DNA from: Catellatospora paridis | Lineage (GTDB): Bacteria; Actinomycetota; Actinomycetes; Mycobacteriales; Micromonosporaceae | Reading direction: 5' to 3' | NCBI RefSeq assembly: GCF_009720365.1 | Contig: NZ_ML769322.1 | Location: 123,629 to 187,628 of the forward strand | Length of the DNA: 64,000 nucleotides | In this document: piece by piece, positions 8,523 through 17,245 of the stretch | Layout of the letters: the number at the start of each line of letters is the position of its first letter | Position numbering within the stretch: position 1 is the stretch's first letter | The notes under the pieces: generated by a model | Seen by the model: the letters and a program-made list of their open reading frames with translations, nothing else | The model's database searches: none | Told to the model about the DNA's origin: nothing | Position numbers and translations under genes: made by a program

Positions 8523-9863
8523 ATGACGCCACGTGTCGCCGTGATCGGCGCCGGGCCGGCCGGGCTGGCCACGCTCAAGGCACTGGCCGACCGGGGCGTG
8601 CCCGCCGTCGCCTTCGACGCCGCGGCGCAGGTCGGCGGCCTGTGGGTGTACGGCGCACCGCACTCCTCGGCATACCGCACGCTGCACCTGAACACCTCGC
8701 GCACCCGCACCGAGTTCGCCGACCTGCCCATGCCCGCGGACTGGCCCGACTACCCCGACCACGGTCGCATCGCCGGCTACCTGCACGACTACGCGTCGCG
8801 GCACGGACTGCTCGACGCGGTGCGCCTGCGGCACACGGTCACCGAGGTGGTCCGCGACGCCGCTGGCTGGCGCGTCACCGCGCTCGGCCCGGACGGCACC
8901 ACGACCGTGCACGTCGAAGCCGTCGTGGTTGCCAACGGCCACAACAGCCGCCCCAAGCTGCCCTCCCCCGCCTACCCCGGCGAGATCGGCGTCGAGCAGC
9001 TGCACAGCCACGACTACCGCGGCCCCGAGCAGCTCGCCGGGCGGCGGGTGCTGGTCGTCGGCGGCGGCAACTCGGCCATGGACATCGCCGTCGACGCCTC
9101 CCACGTCGCACCGCGCACCCTGCTGTCGCTGCGCCGCGGCGTCTGGATCGTGCCCAAGCACCTGCTCGGCAAGCCCTCGGACACTCTCAACGGAGCACTG
9201 GCCAAGCGCCTGCCCTGGCGGCTGCGCCAGCGCATCAGCCAGACCATGCTGCGCTTCGCCGTCGGCCGGCCCGCCGCCTACGGCCTGCCCGCCCCGGAGC
9301 ACGGTTTCCTGCAGGACCACCCGACCCTGTCGGACTCGCTGCTGTCACGCATCACCCACGGCGAGATCGCCGTCCGGCCCGCGATCGACCGCTTCGACGG
9401 CCACCGCGTCCACTTCACCGACGGCGCGGCCGACGAGCTCGACCTGGTCGTCTGGTGCACCGGCTACGACATCGACCTGCCGTTCCTCGACCCGGCCCTG
9501 CTCGGCGACGGCGCGGACCGGTTGCCGCTCTACCGGCACGTGTTCCACCAGCAGGCCCCCGGGCTGATGTTCGTCGGCCTGATGCAGTCCACCGGCTCCG
9601 CGCTGCCCGTGGTCGAGGCCCAGGCCCGACTCGCCGCCGCCCACCTGGCCGGGCAGTACGCCCTGCCCGACGCCGCCGGGCAGGCCGCCGACATCGCCGC
9701 CGAGCATCGCGCCGCCCGCGACCGCTGGGGCGAGCGCCGCCCCGCCATGCGCATCGACTTCGACGCCTACCTCGCCCTCGCCGCGAAGGAGCTGACCGAC
9801 GGCGCGGCCCGGGCCCGCCGCGGCCAGGGCGTCACCTGGAACAGTGAGGAGCACACCCGATGA
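8523..9863 (+). CDS. flavin-containing monooxygenase (class B)
   Basis: 446-residue FAD- and NADPH-dependent monooxygenase. The FAD motif GAGPAGLA is at residues 8-15, the FMO-type HSxxYR segment reads HSHDYR near residue 160, and the NADPH Rossmann motif is GGGNSAMD near 180. The typical GLMQSTGSALPVVEAQA segment is near the C-terminus. It is in the range of FMO and Baeyer-Villiger type enzymes; the substrate cannot be told. It starts with ATG behind GGGAGGG and overlaps the next SDR gene by four bases (ATGA), so the two are translationally coupled. A perfect operator lies just upstream. Confidence 0.9.
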   Translation: MTPRVAVIGAGPAGLATLKALADRGVPAVAFDAAAQVGGLWVYGAPHSSAYRTLHLNTSRTRTEFADLPMPADWPDYPDHGRIAGYLHDYASRHGLLDAVRLRHTVTEVVRDAAGWRVTALGPDGTTTVHVEAVVVANGHNSRPKLPSPAYPGEIGVEQLHSHDYRGPEQLAGRRVLVVGGGNSAMDIAVDASHVAPRTLLSLRRGVWIVPKHLLGKPSDTLNGALAKRLPWRLRQRISQTMLRFAVGRPAAYGLPAPEHGFLQDHPTLSDSLLSRITHGEIAVRPAIDRFDGHRVHFTDGAADELDLVVWCTGYDIDLPFLDPALLGDGADRLPLYRHVFHQQAPGLMFVGLMQSTGSALPVVEAQARLAAAHLAGQYALPDAAGQAADIAAEHRAARDRWGERRPAMRIDFDAYLALAAKELTDGAARARRGQGVTWNSEEHTR

Positions 9864-10675
9864 GGACCCTCAACGGCCGGCGCGTCATCGTCACCGGCGC
9901 GAACGGCACCTTCGGCCGGCTGCTGGTCGCGCGGCTGGAACTGGCCGGGGCCCGGGTCGTCGGCCTCGACCTGCGCGCCGACACGGTCGGTACGTCGCCC
10001 GTCATCGCCTGCGATCTGACCGACGGCGCCACCGTGCCCGGTGCGGTCGCCCAGGCGGTCGAAACGCTCGGCGGCCTCGACCTGCTGATCAACAACGCGG
10101 GCGTCGGCGGCCCTGCCCCCGCGGAGCTGCCGCCCGGCGACGCCGCCCGGCGACAGCTCGACGTCAACCTGATGGCGGCGTGGCACACCACCGCCGCGGC
10201 CGTGCCCGCGCTGGAGCGCAGCCGGGGCCGGGTGGTGTTCGTGTCCAGCCGCATGGCGCTGCTCCCGCTGCCCCTGGCCGCCGCGTATGGCGTCAGCAAG
10301 CGCGCCCTGGTCGCGTACGCCGACGCGCTGCGACTGGAGGTCGGCACCCACATCGGCGTCAGCGTCGTCTACCCGAGCATGGTCGCGTCCCCCATTCACG
10401 ACGCCTCCGCGCAGGCCGGCCTGTCCCTGCAGGGCGTGTCCCGGTACGAGCCGGTGGAGGGTGTCGTGGCCGCGATCCTGCGAGCGGCGACCGCCCGCAA
10501 AGCCCCCCGCGACGTGGCCACCACCGGACGCGGCCGGTTCGAACTGCTGCTGGCCCGGCATCTGCCGTCGGTGACCGGCGCGATCGTGCGCCGCACCATC
10601 GCCAAGCGCCTCGCGGCGGGCGACCTGGACCAGGCCCCGCTGGCCGCGGGCATGCGGCGTCGCGCCGGGCGCTGA
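9860..10675 (+). CDS. SDR family oxidoreductase coupled to the monooxygenase
   Basis: 271 residues. TGANGTFG cofactor loop at residues 13-20, LINNAGVG near 74, catalytic Ser in FVSSRM and Tyr/Lys in YGVSKRA. The C-terminal extension of about 50 residues is helical and basic, as in SDRs that act on hydrophobic or membrane-associated alcohols and ketones. It overlaps the monooxygenase gene by four bases, so both are made from one transcript. A monooxygenase plus SDR plus sugar-type carrier under one TetR suggests a small degradative or detoxification unit; that role is inferred. Confidence 0.9.
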   Translation: MRTLNGRRVIVTGANGTFGRLLVARLELAGARVVGLDLRADTVGTSPVIACDLTDGATVPGAVAQAVETLGGLDLLINNAGVGGPAPAELPPGDAARRQLDVNLMAAWHTTAAAVPALERSRGRVVFVSSRMALLPLPLAAAYGVSKRALVAYADALRLEVGTHIGVSVVYPSMVASPIHDASAQAGLSLQGVSRYEPVEGVVAAILRAATARKAPRDVATTGRGRFELLLARHLPSVTGAIVRRTIAKRLAAGDLDQAPLAAGMRRRAGR

Positions 10676-10705
10676 CCCGGCGTCGAAGCACCCCGGTCGG
10701 GAGGG

Positions 10706-10743
10706 CCGCGCGGCGTGCGTCCGGGCAGAGGCACGCCGCGCGG
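10706..10743. terminator. bidirectional terminator hairpin
   Basis: Perfect 13-base stem (10706-10718 with 10731-10743) and 12-base loop between the SDR gene and the convergent chitinase gene. Confidence 0.87.
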
Positions 10744-10750
10744 CGGTCCG

Positions 10751-13027
10751 TCACAGACCTGAGTGCACCGCGGACATCAGGGTGCCGGACCCGGTGTCAC
10801 CCGACATCTCCCAGATCATGCCGCCGAGCAGTCCCTTCTGCTTGATCCAGGCGGTCTTCTGGCCGATCGACCAGGTGTCGTCGAAGCTCCACCACTGCCC
10901 GCCCGCGCCGGTGTAGCAGTAACTGGAGACCGACTGCACGTCGTGGTACACCGTGCAGCCCGGCACGCTCGACAGCAGGTTGGCGTAGCCGCGGGTGCCC
11001 GCCTCCTCGGCGAACTGGCCCGGGGCGGCGCCGGTCGCGGTCTGCCACTCGCCGTTGACGCCGCCCGCGGCGACCCCCTGCCAGCCGCGGCCGTAGAAGG
11101 CCACCCCGATGGTGAGCCGCCGCGGGCTGACCCCGGCGTCCAGATAGGTCTGGATCGCCTTGTTCACGCTGAACTCGAACGCGTACGGGTCCTGCGTGTC
11201 GCGGTACAGGTTGGCCTGGTGGCCGGTGCGGTTCGGCTCCCACGAGTTGTCCGAGCCGGAGCCGTGGAAGTCGTAGCCCTGCACGTTGGCGAAGTCCATG
11301 TAGTTGAACACCCCGTTCGGGCCGATGTCCCAGCCCGCCGCGATCTTCGCCGGGTCCGCCGGGGTGAACGCGGTGATCAGGTACCGCTTGCCGGTGGTCG
11401 CGGTCAGCGCGTCGAGCTGGCGGCGGAACTCGGCGGTCAGCGCCGTGTTGTTGGCCTTGTCCGCCGGGCTGACGTGGTTGCCCGGGTGGCCCTCCGCGCC
11501 CGGCCACTCCCAGTCGAGGTCGATGCCGTCGAAGATGTTCGCCGCGCTGCCCGGGCCGCCCGCACCGTTGTACACCGGCAGGTTGCCCTTGAGGTAGATG
11601 TCGATGCAGGACCGGACGAACTTCTCCCGGGCCGCGGGCGTGGCCGCGACGTCGGAGAAGTACTTGGAGTAGGTCCACCCGCCGATCGAGATGAGCACCT
11701 TGAGGTGCGGGTGCTTGGCCTTGAGCTTGCGCAGCTGGTTGAAGTTGCCGCGCAGCGGCTCCCAGCCGGTGTCGGCGACGCCGTCGACGGACTGCGACGC
11801 GGCCATCGGGCGGCCGTAGTCGGCGTCGGCGTCACCGGCGCCGGTGCCCTGGTCCGGGTCCTGCGGGTTGGCGGTCGTGCCGCGGGTGACACCCTGCAGG
11901 CAGGTCAGGTTGACCGGGTCGATGTTGGCGAAGGCGTAGTTGAGATGGGTCAGCTTGGCCGCCGAGCCGCTGGTGTCGAGGTTGCGGACGAAGTACTGCC
12001 GGCCGTAGATGCCCCACTGCACGAAGTAGCCGACCTTCGCGTAGCTGCCGGCGCCGACGACGTCGTCGGTGGTGACAGTGACGGCGTTGGAGGCGGCGGA
12101 GGCGTTGTCGTAGGTGTCGCGGGCCTTGACCGTGAACGTGTACGCGGTCATCGGCGACAGCCCGGAGACCACCGCCGTCGTGCCGGTGACGCTGGCACGC
12201 AGGGTCGTGCCGGTGTAGACGTCGTAGCCGGCGATCCCGTTGGCGTCGGTCGCGGCGTTCCAGGCGAGGGTGACCAAGGTGGCGGTCTTCGCGGTCGAGC
12301 GCAGGTTGCCGGGCACGGTCGGCGGGGTGGTGTCGTTGGCCGGGTTCAGTGTGGTGGCGCTGACCGGCGCGCTGAGCGCGGACAGGTTGCCGCGGGTGTC
12401 GCGGGCCCGCACGGTGAACGTGTAACCGGTGTTCGGGGTCAGGCCGGTGACCGTCGCGCCGGTGGTCGTGCTCGTGGCCACGACCGTGCTGCCGGACAGG
12501 ACGTCGTATCCCGCGATCGGGAAGTCCGTCACCGCGGCGGCGGTCCAGGCCAGCGAGACGGTGCGGGTGGTGCGGCTGGTGACGGTCACGCCGGTGGGCG
12601 TGCCCGGGGCCCGGTCGGCGCTGCCGTCGCACTTGTTGCCGTTGATCCGGCAGTTCAGCGGGGCCGCGCCGGAGCCGTACGCGATGAACCAGGGGCTGTA
12701 GGGCTCGGTGCTGGCGCCGGCCGCGACCGTGCCGTTGTAGTGGGCGTTGACGACGGTGACGTGGCTGCCGTTCTGGCTGGCCGTGCCGTTGTAGAAGTTG
12801 CTCATGGTCACGCCCGCCGGCAGGTCGAACTCCAGGGTCCAGCCGGTGATCGCGGCGGAGGTGGGGTTCGTGACCACGAACTTGTCCATGAACCAGGATC
12901 CGTTGTTCGCGCTGGAGAACGTGGCGGTGAGCCCGGCCGGCGCGGCCGACGCGACGCCGGGCAGCGCCAGGGTCGCGCCGCTGACGGCTAAGACGAGGAT
13001 CGCGGCAAGGGAGCGGATCTTGCGCAT
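10751..13027 (-). CDS. secreted GH18 chitinase with CBM2 and two FnIII domains
   Basis: 758-residue extracellular enzyme that hydrolyses beta-1,4 bonds in chitin. Order of parts: Sec signal peptide (cleavage near ASA-28), CBM2 at about 30-135 with NPTSAAITGW and the C-terminal CDG, two fibronectin type III modules (about 140-227 and 235-322), then the GH18 barrel from about 330. The catalytic DxxDxDxE motif is intact at D500-E507, SIGGW lies near 450 and the late WEMSGD strand is present. A strong AGGAGGG ribosome site precedes the ATG. A perfect 21-base palindrome lies 13 bases upstream. The gene is monocistronic, ending at a hairpin shared with the SDR gene. Confidence 0.96.
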   Translation of the reverse strand: MRKIRSLAAILVLAVSGATLALPGVASAAPAGLTATFSSANNGSWFMDKFVVTNPTSAAITGWTLEFDLPAGVTMSNFYNGTASQNGSHVTVVNAHYNGTVAAGASTEPYSPWFIAYGSGAAPLNCRINGNKCDGSADRAPGTPTGVTVTSRTTRTVSLAWTAAAVTDFPIAGYDVLSGSTVVATSTTTGATVTGLTPNTGYTFTVRARDTRGNLSALSAPVSATTLNPANDTTPPTVPGNLRSTAKTATLVTLAWNAATDANGIAGYDVYTGTTLRASVTGTTAVVSGLSPMTAYTFTVKARDTYDNASAASNAVTVTTDDVVGAGSYAKVGYFVQWGIYGRQYFVRNLDTSGSAAKLTHLNYAFANIDPVNLTCLQGVTRGTTANPQDPDQGTGAGDADADYGRPMAASQSVDGVADTGWEPLRGNFNQLRKLKAKHPHLKVLISIGGWTYSKYFSDVAATPAAREKFVRSCIDIYLKGNLPVYNGAGGPGSAANIFDGIDLDWEWPGAEGHPGNHVSPADKANNTALTAEFRRQLDALTATTGKRYLITAFTPADPAKIAAGWDIGPNGVFNYMDFANVQGYDFHGSGSDNSWEPNRTGHQANLYRDTQDPYAFEFSVNKAIQTYLDAGVSPRRLTIGVAFYGRGWQGVAAGGVNGEWQTATGAAPGQFAEEAGTRGYANLLSSVPGCTVYHDVQSVSSYCYTGAGGQWWSFDDTWSIGQKTAWIKQKGLLGGMIWEMSGDTGSGTLMSAVHSGL

Positions 13028-13039
13028 GTGCCCTCCTGT

Positions 13040-13060
13040 TATTAGGAAACTTTCCTAATA
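13040..13060. promoter_or_regulatory. 21-base palindrome upstream of the chitinase, probable operator
   Basis: Ten-base perfect arms (TATTAGGAAA and its complement TTTCCTAATA) around a central C, just upstream of the chitinase ribosome site. It does not resemble the Streptomyces DasR site (ACTGGTCTAGACCACT-like). A regulator binding site is the most likely reading; which regulator is unknown. Confidence 0.75.
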
Positions 13061-13156
13061 CTGGGCCTGCCGAACCGCGCGGTCAATGCCAGATTTGCAT
13101 CTCTCGATGTAAGTCGACGCCGTCGCAGGTCCGAAACGGCTCGGTGAGCACAGCGG

Positions 13157-13498
13157 CTACCTGAGTTTGCCGTCGAGCCGCGGCCGCGCCGTTCCGTCCA
13201 CCTCGGTGCAGATGCCGAACACGCGGGCATGGCCGGTCCAGCCGTTGACGCGGCCTCGGTTGTTGCTGATCTGCACCCGACCACCCGCGGCGTCCACCGC
13301 AGACACCAGGTGCAGATAGACCGAGCCCGCGACGCGCGCCAACACGATGTCGCCGACCTGGACCGCCGCCGGGTCCACCGGCGCGACGGTCACCAGGTCC
13401 CGGCTCCGGATCAGCGGCACCATCGAGTTACCGGTGGGCCGGAACCGCACCGTCGCCCCGGCGACGACCCGCGTCGCGACGCTGTCGAGCACTCCCAT
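13157..13498 (-). CDS. S24/S26-like peptidase-fold protein
   Basis: About 113 residues with the signal-peptidase / LexA-type fold. GNSMVPLI carries the nucleophile Ser, DLVTVAPVDPAAVQVGDIVLA matches the next strands, and YLHLVSAV places a His where ER-type signal peptidases have His instead of Lys. There is no transmembrane segment and no helix-turn-helix, so it is neither a normal signal peptidase nor a LexA repressor. The ATG at 13498 is chosen because the protein aligns from there; the ribosome site is weak. Its upstream region abuts that of the divergent esterase gene. The role is unknown. Confidence 0.75.
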   Translation of the reverse strand: MGVLDSVATRVVAGATVRFRPTGNSMVPLIRSRDLVTVAPVDPAAVQVGDIVLARVAGSVYLHLVSAVDAAGGRVQISNNRGRVNGWTGHARVFGICTEVDGTARPRLDGKLR

Positions 13499-13672
13499 GG
13501 CCCACAGGATGCACGGGCGCACAGGGCGCGGGCCACCGAATTCACTTCACGGCCGCCGCCGGGTAGTGGTGCGCGCCATGCGGATCCATCGAAGTGTGTG
13601 CGCGGCGCGGCTGGAGGCGGGCGTGACCCGCGCCTACGGTGACGCCACCCCTGTTACCGGAAGGAGTCGGTC

Positions 13673-14704
13673 ATGTCACCACGTGCCCGCGCTGCCGCCG
13701 CGGTCGCCGCCGCGCTGCTGGTCGTCCTCGGATCCGCCGCACCTGCCGCCGCCGCGACGCCCTACACGGTGCCACCCGTCGCCGGCACCCTGAAGACCTA
13801 CAACATCTCCAGCGTGTACGTCGCCGGCGTCTCCTCCGGCGGCTACATGGCGACCCAGCTGCACGTGGCCTACTCGGGCCGGATCAAGGGCGCGGCCGTG
13901 TTCGCCGCCGGGCCCTACTACTGCGCGCAGTACAACGCGAGCCGGGCGCTCTACGCGTGCGGCGACAACCTCTGGTCGACGCAGCTGAGCAGCCTGGAGT
14001 CGTACACCTCGCTGTGGTCGAGTTACGGCTGGATCGACCCGCCGTCGCAGCTGTCCGGCGATCCGGTGTACGTCTTCCACGGCAACAACGACAGCACCGT
14101 GAAGAAGTCCGTAACCGACGACCTGGTGAGCTACTACCAGCACTTCGGCGCGAGCGTGTCCTACAACTCGGGCAGTTCCGCCGGGCACGCCTGGGTCACG
14201 CCGTACGGCACGGGCGGCTGCACGGCCACCGCGTCGCCGTATCTCAACGACTGCGGCACCGACCCGCAGAACGCCATGTTCGCCAAGCTCTACGGCTCGG
14301 TGAGCGCCCGCAACACCGGCCCGCTCACCGGCTCGCTGATCCGCTTCGACCAGAACACGTTCGCGGTCAACGGCTTCGCGGGCGGGCTGAGCATGGGCAG
14401 CAGCGGCTTCGCGTACGTGCCGAGCAGCTGCGCGGCGGGCCAGAGCTGCCGCCTGCTGGTCACCCTGCACGGCTGCTCCCAGGGCTACGACGCGGTAGGC
14501 ACGGCGTTCGTAGACCGCGCCAACCTCAACCAGTACGCCGACACCAACAAGACCGTCGTGCTGTACCCCCAGGCCACCGCCTCCGCCGTGAACCCCTACG
14601 GCTGCTGGGACTGGTGGGGCTACCTCGGCTACACCAACTACCCGATCAAAGGCGGCCTCCAACTGGAAACCATCATGAACATGATCCGCCGCCTCGACGG
14701 CTGA
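13673..14704 (+). CDS. secreted PHB-depolymerase-type esterase
   Basis: 343 residues, alpha/beta-hydrolase exported by a Sec signal peptide (about 28 residues ending APAAAA). The nucleophile elbow GVSSGG carries the Ser, FHGNNDSTV offers the Asp and GHAWVT the His. The sequence resembles extracellular poly(3-hydroxybutyrate) depolymerases more than feruloyl or acetylxylan esterases, and it carries no carbohydrate-binding module. Several cysteines (CGDN, CTATA, CWDW) suggest disulfides. AAGGAG lies seven bases before the ATG. It ends before a large nested hairpin. Esterase fold is sure; polymer specificity is inferred. Confidence 0.87.
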   Translation: MSPRARAAAAVAAALLVVLGSAAPAAAATPYTVPPVAGTLKTYNISSVYVAGVSSGGYMATQLHVAYSGRIKGAAVFAAGPYYCAQYNASRALYACGDNLWSTQLSSLESYTSLWSSYGWIDPPSQLSGDPVYVFHGNNDSTVKKSVTDDLVSYYQHFGASVSYNSGSSAGHAWVTPYGTGGCTATASPYLNDCGTDPQNAMFAKLYGSVSARNTGPLTGSLIRFDQNTFAVNGFAGGLSMGSSGFAYVPSSCAAGQSCRLLVTLHGCSQGYDAVGTAFVDRANLNQYADTNKTVVLYPQATASAVNPYGCWDWWGYLGYTNYPIKGGLQLETIMNMIRRLDG

Positions 14705-14710
14705 CCTGTT

Positions 14711-14785
14711 CCCTGCCGCAACTCTTAAACCGTCGCGGTCTCCGGGCTCCCCGGAGGCCGCGAGTCTCTGAGAGTTGCGGCAGGG
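14711..14785. repeat. nested 75-base hairpin between convergent genes
   Basis: Outer arms of 15 perfect pairs (14711-14725 with 14771-14785), and an inner stem CGCGG-T-CTCCGGG against CCCGGAG-G-CCGCG (14734-14746 with 14750-14762). It stands between the esterase and the convergent pentapeptide gene. It can end transcription in both directions, but is longer and more elaborate than needed, so it may be a repetitive element. Confidence 0.85.
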
Positions 14786-14790
14786 GCCGG

Positions 14791-15771
14791 TCAGGTGAGC
14801 AGGACGCGGAGGAGGAGGGCGGCTTCGGGGTCGATGAGGGTGCGCATGTCGATGAGGGCCTGGTCGGCGCCGCCGGCGACGCCCATGAACTTGCGCAGGT
14901 GCTGCAGGCGGCCGCGGGCCTCCTGGGCGGCGTGGTCGTCACGGTCGGCCAGCCGTTGCAGGCCCGCCTCGACGCGCGCCACGCCCCTGACCACGACCAG
15001 GGCCGGGTGGTCGGGCAGGTTGACGCGGTCGAAGTTCACGCCGCGGAAGTCGACGTCGTCGAAGACGGTCACGCCGCGCATGTCGACGTCCTGCATGGGG
15101 TTGGGCGCCAGGTCGCGCTCGGGCTCGAGCACCCGGCCGTCGAACACGACCTCGCGCAGCACCCCGGCGAAGCGGCAGCGGACCAGGCTGGCCTGCCAGA
15201 AGTTGGTGCATTCGAGCTGGGCGTGGGCGAAGTCCACGTCGGTGAACGAGGCGACGCCGCAGCCCAGCCGGGACAGGTCGGCGTGCCGGAAGTCGACGTC
15301 GCGCAGCCGGTTGGCGCGCCCGGCGTACCAGCCGCCGACCGACGAGCGGGCGAGGTCCGCGGCGAGGAACGAGGTGTCGCTGACGTCGGTGGCCCACATC
15401 CGCAGGCCGACGCAGTGCGCGCCGTCGAACAGGCTGTTGTCGACGACGCAGCCGAACAGCCGCAGCCGCGGCAGGTGCGCGCCGCGCAGGTCGAGGTCGA
15501 CCAGGCGGGCGCGCTGGAACTCCAGCGTCGCCGCGACGTCGGAGAACTCGAAGGTGAAGGTCATCCCGCCGGCCTGCCGGGTCGCGCTGTCCGGTTCGGC
15601 GGCGCGGGGCTCGGGTGCGCCCAGCCCGCGCAGGTCCCAGCGGCCGTCGATGCGGTCCAGGGCCAGGCCGTCGAGGCGCTCCCCCGCCCGCAGCCGGCGG
15701 ATGACCTCGGACTGCAACTCCGGCCCGCCGGACACGAGCCAGCGCTCGACGAGCGCCTCATCGTTGAGCAT
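14791..15771 (-). CDS. pentapeptide-repeat-like protein
   Basis: 326 residues. Residues about 85-255 show repeated A/C-(D/N)-(L/F)-xx units (ARLVDLDLRGAHL, SFLAADLARS, DVDFRHADL, DVDFAHAQL, DVDFRGVNF), i.e. an imperfect right-handed quadrilateral beta-helix. N- and C-terminal parts are helical. I moved the start to the ATG at 15771 because GAGGGG lies nine bases upstream. Such proteins can mimic DNA or act as scaffolds; no specific role can be claimed. It stands alone and ends at the nested hairpin. Confidence 0.8.
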   Translation of the reverse strand: MLNDEALVERWLVSGGPELQSEVIRRLRAGERLDGLALDRIDGRWDLRGLGAPEPRAAEPDSATRQAGGMTFTFEFSDVAATLEFQRARLVDLDLRGAHLPRLRLFGCVVDNSLFDGAHCVGLRMWATDVSDTSFLAADLARSSVGGWYAGRANRLRDVDFRHADLSRLGCGVASFTDVDFAHAQLECTNFWQASLVRCRFAGVLREVVFDGRVLEPERDLAPNPMQDVDMRGVTVFDDVDFRGVNFDRVNLPDHPALVVVRGVARVEAGLQRLADRDDHAAQEARGRLQHLRKFMGVAGGADQALIDMRTLIDPEAALLLRVLLT

Positions 15772-15939
15772 GCGGACCCCTCGTATCGACAACGCCGCAT
15801 GACGAGCCGCTCGGGGCGCAGCTCAACGGGTCGTTGGCGATCAAAAGTAGGTCGCCGGGCGCGGCAACTCAACAGGTCCCCGCCCGAGATGTCCGATACG
15901 TCCGACCGCGTTACCGAACCTTGACCCGATGCCGGGTCT

Positions 15940-16956
15940 TCACCGCAGTAGCGGCAGCTCGTGACCGACGGTGACGCCGTCGAGCATCGACCTGCCGAGC
16001 GGAGTGACCGAGTGCAGCATCGACGTCCCGGACCGCCGCGACACGATCAGGTTCGCGGCGCGCAGCGCCGTGGCGTGCTGGCTCGCGCTCGGCGCGGACA
16101 CGTTCGCCCGCCGGGCCAGCACGGTGGTGCTAACCGGCCCCGCCGCGACCGCTTCGAGCACCGCGGCCCGGGTCCGGCCCAACAGCGCCGCCAGCGCCGC
16201 GTGCGGCGGGCCCGACGGGTCGCCCCAGAGCTGCGCCGCCTGCCGCAGATCGCGCACCGCGGGGTAGACCAGCACCCTGGTCCGCTGATCCAGCGACACG
16301 TACAGGTGCGGCGCGGGCCAGCAGAAGGCCGACGGCGCCAGCAGCAGGTCGCCGCCCGCCAACGTGACGTCGCCGTCGCCATGCGACGGGATCTCCAGCA
16401 CCGGCGGGTCCCAGCGCACCAGCGGGTGCAGCCGGCCCAGTGCCGCCCCCACGCCCTCGGCCAGCAGGACTCGCCCGAACTCGGCCTGCTCGACGTCGAC
16501 GAGCCCGCCGACCCGGCCGTCGGCGCCCGCCAGCGCCGCGTGCCGCAGCTCCTGCAGCGCCAGGACGAGGTCGCGACGCGCCTCGTGGTCACCCGCGACC
16601 AGGTGCCGCAGCCACGACGGCGGCCGTCGCCCGCGCAACCGGGCGAGCCCCAGCTCGGCGTTCAGCTGCGGCTGCGACAGGGCGAGCAGGTTCTCGGCCG
16701 CCTCCTCGGCGGTCGCCTCCGCGCCGGCGAGGGTGATCAGGTCGACCTGCATCTCCCGGTACGGGAACAGCCAGGTCGCGGTGTCCACCGCCCGCGGGGT
16801 CAGCCGTGCCCTCGCCTCGGCGCGCCACCGCCCGTACAGGTGGTCGTCGTCGCGGGCCGCCATCGCGGGCGCGGCCAGCTGCGCCAGTGCCAGCGGCCCC
16901 AGCCGGACCACCCGGACCCGGGAGAGGTCCTGCGCGGTGACATGGATCCGCAGCAT
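15940..16956 (-). CDS. ArsR-like winged-helix regulator with long N-terminal domain
   Basis: 338 residues. The C-terminal 90 residues form a winged helix (AAVLEAVAAGPVSTTVLARR, then NVSAPSASQHATALRAANLI, then SRRSGTSMLHSVT), typical of the ArsR/SmtB-type regulators seen in many actinomycete genomes. The N-terminal 220 residues, beginning MLRIHVTAQDLSRVRV, are the large domain that accompanies this HTH and is thought to sense an unknown signal. The ATG at 16956 with GGGAGGG upstream is preferred over the longer open frame. No obvious partner gene is adjacent; the 289 bases upstream (16957-17245) contain only the terminator of the LURP gene. Confidence 0.85.
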   Translation of the reverse strand: MLRIHVTAQDLSRVRVVRLGPLALAQLAAPAMAARDDDHLYGRWRAEARARLTPRAVDTATWLFPYREMQVDLITLAGAEATAEEAAENLLALSQPQLNAELGLARLRGRRPPSWLRHLVAGDHEARRDLVLALQELRHAALAGADGRVGGLVDVEQAEFGRVLLAEGVGAALGRLHPLVRWDPPVLEIPSHGDGDVTLAGGDLLLAPSAFCWPAPHLYVSLDQRTRVLVYPAVRDLRQAAQLWGDPSGPPHAALAALLGRTRAAVLEAVAAGPVSTTVLARRANVSAPSASQHATALRAANLIVSRRSGTSMLHSVTPLGRSMLDGVTVGHELPLLR

Positions 16957-17196
16957 GGTCGTGCCCTCCCGGCGCTCGGGCGGGCGCACACCGCCATGCC
17001 GAGGTCACCGCTGCCGTCGGCGTGACCCGGCGCGCGGGATTGGCCTCCCCCGTAGCGGCCAAGCCCGCGAGGGTCGAGCGCCGCGGCGGGACCCGGCGGC
17101 GCCCGACCATGCGCCGGTTCCCCGCAGGCGATGATGCTCGACCCAGCCCCTGCGGTCGAGGCTATTCGGCCACCGCCGAAACATGCTGCATACGGA

Positions 17197-17230
17197 CGTG
17201 GGGACGCCGGCCGCAGCCGACGTCCCCACG
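17197..17230. terminator. terminator downstream of the LURP-one gene
   Basis: Perfect ten-base stem CGTGGGGACG / CGTCCCCACG (17197-17206 with 17221-17230) with a 14-base loop, placed 15 bases beyond the stop codon. Confidence 0.8.
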
Positions 17231-17245
17231 CAGGGCGGCACGAGG

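Noticed and set aside
6327-9320. Very long open frames opposite or across real genes (also about 10763-12991, 26793-29408, 34760-36592, 44744-47161)
   Set aside because: They are mirror frames caused by the high GC at third positions. Their translations are Arg/Gly/Ala/Pro-rich low-complexity strings without any family motif, while the opposite or overlapping frame encodes a recognisable protein.
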